Shown one piece after another: positions 58,156 to 64,000 of a stretch of DNA of 64,000 nucleotides; positions within the stretch are counted from its first letter, which is position 1, and each line of letters starts with the position of its first letter. The notes beneath the pieces are model-generated. The model ran no database searches. It worked only from the letters and a program-made list of their open reading frames with translations, and was not told the origin of the DNA. The position numbers were made by a program, and so were the translations under genes. The stretch is taken from positions 82,288,374-82,352,373 of the forward strand of contig NC_039368.1 of assembly GCF_003573695.1 (NCBI RefSeq). The letters are read 5' to 3'. The DNA is from Papaver somniferum (Eukaryota; Streptophyta; Magnoliopsida; Ranunculales; Papaveraceae).

Positions 58156-61100
58156 ATGGCGATTCACGATGAAGTAGTTGTTGAAGCATCAAAAGAAATG
58201 GAATTAGTTGATCCTCCATTGATTCTATCATCATCTCCAGTTTTTAAACGAGGATTAAAGCATTTTAAGAAAAATTTAAATGAAATTTGTAAGGGTTTCA
58301 ATGGGCCGATTAGGAAGATTGAGAAGAAAAGTGGTGATACGGTTGTGGAAGAAGATGAGAGTGGTGATTCTGACATGGATATGGACGATGATGAAGAGAT
58401 TGGTGGTAGTTCAGATGAGGATGATGACGAGGAGGAGGAGGACGGTGAAGATCACGATGAGGTAAAAATTCAATTGGCAAGGATTTTAGTGTTTTGATTT
58501 TTGTAATGTTTATGTTATTTTAACCTAAACCCTAAATCCTAACCTGGTAATATGATTAATTGAATATCCCCTGCTGAAATAGGAATTGATTTGAGGTGGT
58601 AGAATTATTTTGAGTCTAGGCAGGAAGTTAGAATGCTTTGTGATTGTTCAATTCAGAAATTCCGCTTTAAAGTTTCCATTATGGTGTTTTGTTTGTTTAA
58701 TATGCATTCTTTTGTTCTCCTTTGTAGCTTGGAGAGTTCAGGGTTGAGGACAATGCAGTCGATGATGAGATGGGAATTGCGAGGTCCTTCTATTCTACTA
58801 ATTTTTATTACTGATTATTAGAATTTTCAATCTCAACCTTAATAGAAAGCCACTTATTCTTTTTGATCAGGCACTAAGTGTTTGACCTTGTTTACAAGAA
58901 CATAGACATTAGTAAAATCAGGTTATTGTGGTGAGTAGTTGGATTGTGGGGAAGGAGATTCTGAATACCGTTTTAACTGGGATTATATTGTGGGAAATGG
59001 TAATCTCACAGGACTTGTGCTGGCGTGGAAGCTGCTTCATCCGAGGGCTTGCCAGCCCGCCTTCCTACATTTCACACAAGGTACACAGTGACCAGATATA
59101 TACAAGTTACAACTAATTGCTATATGTAATCATGTTGCTATATGGTAATCAGGTTACTTTTGGTGAATTGTAAACAGTACTCTAGGACGATGGTATGCTG
59201 TGATTTCATATGATGCATGTGTTCGGCTTTGCCTTCGTTCCCTGGCCAGGGGTTGCACAGAAGCACCTGTCTTCTTAGACAAGGAATGTAGACTCTTGCG
59301 TAGAGCATTCGGGTAAGTCCAGTCTATTTTGTGATCTTGCACTTACTGAAGCTATTTACATGGTCGTTTATGCAAGCTCTATGGCAGAGGTGACAGGTGT
59401 GACGAACCGTACTCTTTTGTTTTTGTTTTATAGCTTGCAACATGTGCTGTTACAACCAGAAGGAGAATTATTGTCTATAAGGTCATCCATTCCTATTATT
59501 AAGGGATCATCCCCTAAAACTAAGAAACCTATTGGCAGGGTTGATGTGCAAGGTACCGCATTGCATCTTACTGTATCAATGTTTCCGAGGAATCTTAGGT
59601 TTTCATAACTTGTTGCTCATTTTGCAGTTCATAAATTGAAAATGGATTTGGATTCACCAAACGGATGCAGTTTTTCATCCCTTCATCCTTCAAAGATAAA
59701 AACGGGAGCGCTTCGATGTTGCTTGTCCAATCTACGGTCGACATCTTCTTCTGGAGTAAGACAGGGTATTTTATCACTTGAAACACTAATTTATGAGAAC
59801 TTTATCCTAATCATAAAGGGCCAAGTAGTTGGGTTACATATAATGGACTGACAATAGCCTCTATGCAACTTGTTTTGTATTTTGGCTCTAGCTTGGTATA
59901 TGATGTTTTAAGTAAGTATAAGTAATTTGGTAATTGTTACTAGAGACATACACATGCATCTTAAGATCAAAAAGTTCAAATGATGACGAGCCAGTTTGTA
60001 TGCAACCGGGTTCAGGCGAAACCCATTTATTGTATGTATCAATTTGCTATTTTTCTATAGCCCTTTCTCCAGTAATACTCCAGGCTAGTGAAATTATGCT
60101 CAAAAAATTTACTATTTTCTCTCTTTGCGGCAATACAGTTTTTCAGGCTGTATTCTCATCCTTCAGTTTCTTCATCCTGACAAAGACCTTTAAGTCTTCC
60201 CTAGGTTGCTGCTAAAAAGAGATCAAGGAGGCACTTGGCTGAGACGGACGAGTTCGTAACCAGCAATGGTGAAGGAACATTGATGGACGTTGTTACTCTT
60301 TCTTCTCGTACCAGAAGATGAAATCTCTGTGTTCAAACTTTAGAAATGAAATTTTTACTGATATAGAAATCCACAATCAGCATCTCCTTCCTAAGTAATG
60401 ACATATGGGGTTCTAGCCTTTTTCTTCTTTCCTCTAAAGCCTTGCACGATCTCCTGGAGTTATGCTAGTGATTTAATGTAGCAGTGTTGGTTTTAGTAAG
60501 ATTTTTACATTTAATATTTACTTCAAACTTTTCATTGATGCTATCACTTTTTTGCAGCTGTATTGACCTTCCAGATATTATTTCATCCATATACAGTATG
60601 GAGCTTTGCACTAGATTGCGTGCATTCCTTGTTGAATGTCACCCTGCAAGTCCCTCATCTCCTGTATCAGAACTTGTTATTGCAACTGCTGAGTTTCAGA
60701 AGGATCTCATTAGCTGGAATATTAGGTAGGTCGATCTATGATTCATACTCTACTTGGTTAATAATGCGTAGCAATCGTAGCTTATCTATCTTTCAATCAT
60801 TTCCAGTCATGGCAAAGGAGGTGTCAATGCAAAAGAATTGTTCCACCCATACATCATCTCGTGGATCCAACATAAAAGTCTGTCCCTGCTTGATGCCTGC
60901 AAATTGGGGGTCAGAACACAGCATTTTACAGTTCCGTTTGTGGATTATATGTATGACCGGCTCAAGGAGACGTTAAGTGAATACGAATTATATTTGTTAG
61001 GTATATGTACAGTAAGAATGTATATGAGGAATTGGTCATTTTGGACCGATCTTAGAGTTCTACTGTTTCAGTTTTATAATTTGTATGGTGCATCTGTTAA

Positions 61101-62292
61101 AGGCCATTGCGGATGCTGGAAAAGCCCTGGTAGTAGCTTTGGAAAAGCAGTATGAACATGTTTTATCACCTTTTAAAGAGACCTTGGCGCATAAGTTTGG
61201 CCTCAAACATGTTGAGAAGCTTGCCCGATCTGCATGCATCTACGAAGTCCCTGAAGAGGTAGCTTTTTTTCTTCTTAGATTATACTATGTATGTTCTTTC
61301 TTATGATCTCCAGCCTTGACATACTTTCTTTGCTTTGCAGTTGGGAGTTTTTATGAATTCAATAAAGAGAATGATAGATATGCTGCTTCCCGGAATTGAA
61401 ACCCGGCTGCAGTTATGGAGTTCTTGTATTCCTAGTGGGTGTAGTACAGTTCCGGGGGAGCTTCTAAGGGAAATTATGGTAATGCTAAGATCCAAGCTCA
61501 GGAGTTACCTGCAGGCCATTGTTGAGAAGCTCGTAGACAATGTGAGTCCACTGTACTGTATTTCAGGTAACACTCCTGTACTCGATACAATTATGTTCCT
61601 TGTAAGCTAGGTTAATTGTTGTGGTTCTAAGATCAACAAATCTCTTTTCTGATTGTATGAACAGACAAAGGTCCAGAACTTGACAAAGCTAAAGAAGATC
61701 CTCCAGGAATTTAAAGAAACAGCGAAAGAATCAGATGTTCAAAGTAGACTTCAGCCCTTGAAGGACCAGCTCACTAAGACCATAGTTCATCTTCATAGTA
61801 TCTTTGATACTCGTCTATTTTTAGACATGTGCCAAACATATTGGGACCGGATGGGACAAGTTAGTTACTCTTTATTCCTTCCTAATTCACATTGTAGTCT
61901 CCATTATCTTTCTATCACTAAATTGGGTTTTGCTATTTTGTTGCAGGATATCTTAAGTTTCCTGGACAACAATAAAGAGAACAGAGCCTGCTATAAAGGC
62001 ACACGAATTGTAGTTTCGGTGGGTGGCAGTTTTTTTTTTTGTAATTTTTATCATTAGTCTGAAATCCAAGCTTATTTCCCATGTGATGATACTGGTTCCT
62101 TACTCTTCCTGGTGTTTTGTTTGGTATTTGCAGATATTGAATGACACCTTTGCATCTCAGATGCAACTGTTGCTTGGAAATGCTCTTCAAGAGAAAGACT
62201 TGGCTCCTCCCAAATCAATCATGGAAGTGCGTTCAGTGCTATGCAAGGATCCAGTGAATCACACTGGCAATAATCACTACCGCTGGTTCTGA
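58156..62292 (+). pseudogene. Many-exon plant protein gene with missing middle exons
   Basis: Exons with fitting GT-AG borders: 58156-58461 (MAIHDEVVVEASKEMEL, acidic D/E tract at the end), 58728-58783, 59012-59080, 59178-59312, 59434-59552, 59628-59755, about 59943-60031, about 60206-60394, 60558-60725, 60807-61000, 61103-61258, 61341-61541, 61665-61859, 61947-62018, and 62134-62292 (ends NNHYRWF). The C-terminal third reads smoothly (KELFHPYIISWIQHKSLSLL, YWDRMGQ, DTFASQMQLLLGNALQEKDL). It resembles a long plant-specific family of unknown function that I know only by pattern. Exon 59943 does not fit the phase of the one before it. Exon 60206 has a 2-nt shift near 60305 and a poor donor. Only about 170 bp separates parts that are several hundred residues apart in the family as I recall it. 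Probably a shortened paralogue or pseudogene. Confidence 0.6.
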
Positions 62293-62665
62293 CATGCATT
62301 TGTATTAGCACAAGCTGTATAGATTCCGTATGGGAATAGAGTTTAGTCCCGCTGACTAGTTTGCCTCCTCTGGGACTGGTATGTATTTTTTGTTCCAAGA
62401 TGATGCAAACAACTTTAGTCCAGCAAAAGGAGAAAAACTTCGCCCTGATGTCTGATGGTACACTACACGATATAGACCTCTTTTATTACTACTGGAAGAA
62501 CCTGAAATTACCTCACTAACAAACACTATACTTGTTAAAAGTTGTTGCAAAAATCTGAAATTACAAGACACTAATTAAGTTTTTTTACTTTTAATTGGCT
62601 CCAATTTTTCAGATTTTTCAGATTTGTAATTGGCTCCAATCTGAAATTTCCGATTCGAATAGTAA

Positions 62666-62941
62666 TCATTGCTGTAAACCTGCATTTAGTTGAACTTCTA
62701 AGCTTCTTGGACTCATCATTGTCTTTCTTCTTTTAGTCCCTTTGACGGCACCATCCTCTATCATTTCACAAATAAGCTCAACTCTTATGATGCAAGTATC
62801 ATTCACAATATATCCTTTAGCAGGGTCATGGAATTCACTAAAAAAATCAATAACTTTCAAGAAATATAGTACTAACATGTTTAAAATCTCATTTCTATTA
62901 AATACATTAGAAATAACATAAGATTTTAGAATCCCTACCAC
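62666..62941 (-). pseudogene. MATH-domain protein fragment
   Basis: The minus strand reads FFSEFHDPAKGYIVNDTCII, the end of a MATH/TRAF-like domain (the D-P-x-K-G-Y-x-V-N-D-x strand), after an acceptor-like TTTTTTTAG. The following residues lose similarity, and no partner exons are visible in the window. A fragment of a MATH or MATH-ubiquitin-protease gene, brought here by duplication or transposition. Confidence 0.5.
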
Positions 62942-62983
62942 ATAAAGTAACTTTTAGAAAATTAAAAGTGTAGTAACTTTTTT

Positions 62984-63125
62984 CATGATTTATAAAAGGG
63001 GATACCGCTATTAGCGGGGTGATACCAATTGAGTGATCTGATGGTCAGGATCTATTAATATTTTTTTGTTCTATATGGATTAGTATCACTCCCAAATAAT
63101 ACTGGTATCCCCTTTATAAATCATG
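62984..63125. mobile_element. 142-bp miniature element with 8-bp duplication
   Basis: ACTTTTTT at 62976-62983 and 63126-63133 flanks an element whose ends are inverted copies for about 55 bp (CATGATTTATAAAAGGGG against CATGATTTATAAAGGGG, then ATACC and GTGATACYAAT). The 8-bp duplication fits the hAT superfamily. Confidence 0.85.
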
Positions 63126-63239
63126 ACTTTTTTGGGAGTGATTTTTATTTACAATTACTTCAGTTGTTGACAAGTTTTGGGCTTAGACGCTTATAACTAA
63201 AAGCCAGATAATTTAAACAAAAACATGATAACAAAAACA

Positions 63240-64000
63240 TGATAAGGTATAAACATTGAAAAAGCGGGGATCTAATAACCACACCTAATATTTCGTTCGG
63301 CAATCTGTATGGAAAACTCCAATATACTTTCAAGAGAATCAACTTGACAGTCAGACTCAATCTTTAGAAAAGTATATCAAAGAGTTATATCTCAATTTCT
63401 CAATTCAATACGCAACCAAACAAATAGGAATTTGCGAGCCCGATTGAATAAGAGAAATAACTTGGACGGTATCATCAATTCAATTAACAACTCCAAAGGC
63501 CGGATTCAAGAACTGATTGAACTTAACGCACAACCTGTGATATTTCTATTATATAACAAAATATAACGCGGAAAAGAAATAACACAGACACCAGAAATTT
63601 TGTTAACGAGGAAACCGCAAATGCAGAAAAACCCCAGGACCTAGTCCAACTTTGAAACCACACTGTATTAAGACGCTACAGACACTATCCTACTACCAAT
63701 GAACTTCGGACTGAAATGTAGTTGAGCCCTAACCAATCTCACAGTGATCAAGGTACAGTTGCGCTCCTTACGTCTCTGAGCCCCAGCAGGATTCTACGCA
63801 CTTGGTTCCCTTAGCTGATCTCACCCAAAACTAAGAGTTTCTACGACCCAAAGTCGAAGACTTGATAAACTAATCTTTCTTACACAGAAAAGTCTATTGA
63901 TATAGATAAATCTTTCTCCCACATAAATACCTATGAGTTTTGTTCCGTTTTCTGATAAATCAAGGTGCACATGAATCAATTGATAAAAGGGACTTATATT
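63240..64000 (-). mobile_element. Copia LTR at the window edge
   Basis: AATTTTGTTAACGAGGAAAC, then GCAGAAAAACCCCAGGACC and TATTAAGACGCTACAG match the LTR at 17200-17300 in the same orientation. The boundary text (GATCTAATAACCACACC near 63270) corresponds to CCTAATAGACCACCC near 17118. The element runs off the right end of the window, so type of copy (solo LTR or full element) is unknown. Confidence 0.6.

Noticed and set aside
1..64000. tRNA or rRNA genes
   Set aside because: I looked for conserved tRNA arm motifs and rRNA-like text and saw none that hold up; no covariance search could be run.

Overview
The window is nuclear DNA of a flowering plant. The evidence is spliced genes with GT-AG introns, a Mediator subunit 21 gene of plant type, Ty3/gypsy elements of Athila type, Ty1/copia and L1-type relics, and many short inverted-repeat elements. 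The repeat types make me suspect a poppy relative (Ranunculales), but that is a hunch from recall and was not tested. Most of the window is transposon-derived; one short gene is clearly intact.

Layout. 1-10.6 kb: three related terminal-inverted-repeat elements (A about 0.4-2.3 kb, C about 4.6-5.45 kb, B about 5.7-10.5 kb) and, between A and C, a poly(A) retroposon with target-site duplication (3.1-3.8 kb). Element B carries a decayed plant-mobile-domain (PMD) gene and a second gene resembling a Myb/SANT-like DNA-binding protein. All three elements carry short hairpins in their non-coding parts, and each element uses its own arm sequence. 10.6-14.9 kb: non-coding DNA with two decayed copies of an unrecognised gene (one crossed by an assembly gap) and a segment repeated near 47 kb. 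15-18.2 kb: a decayed minus-strand copia element with its LTR. 18.2-28.1 kb: a minus-strand Athila-like gypsy element inserted into that LTR (duplication TTAAC). 28.1-30.4 kb: the rest of the older LTR plus a diverged tandem repeat. 30.4-41.1 kb: a second, plus-strand Athila-like element (duplication ATATT). The two gypsy elements point away from each other and form a giant inverted repeat with a 2.3-kb spacer.

41.1-48.6 kb: non-coding DNA, two more inverted-repeat elements (the second with arrays of a 20-bp palindrome), the second copy of the 12-kb segment, a short hairpin array and an RNase H-like relic. 48.7-50 kb: MED21 on the minus strand, complete in four coding exons, probably with a long spliced 5' leader reaching to about 53 kb. 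53-58 kb: a foldback, an L1-type relic, a 1.25-kb Mutator-like element with a perfect 9-bp duplication, and a Tourist-like element with internal palindromes. 58.2-62.3 kb: a many-exon plant gene that seems to have lost its middle part. 62.7-64 kb: a MATH-domain fragment, a 142-bp miniature element with 8-bp duplication, and the edge of another copia LTR.

The most unusual signal is the repeated design of short-hairpin arrays inside non-autonomous DNA elements: about 20-48 bp units, arms of 7-21 nt, repeated every 40-80 bp, the same arm sequence throughout one element but different between elements. All coordinates and alignments were made by eye; element ends without a stated target-site duplication are approximate to some tens of bases.
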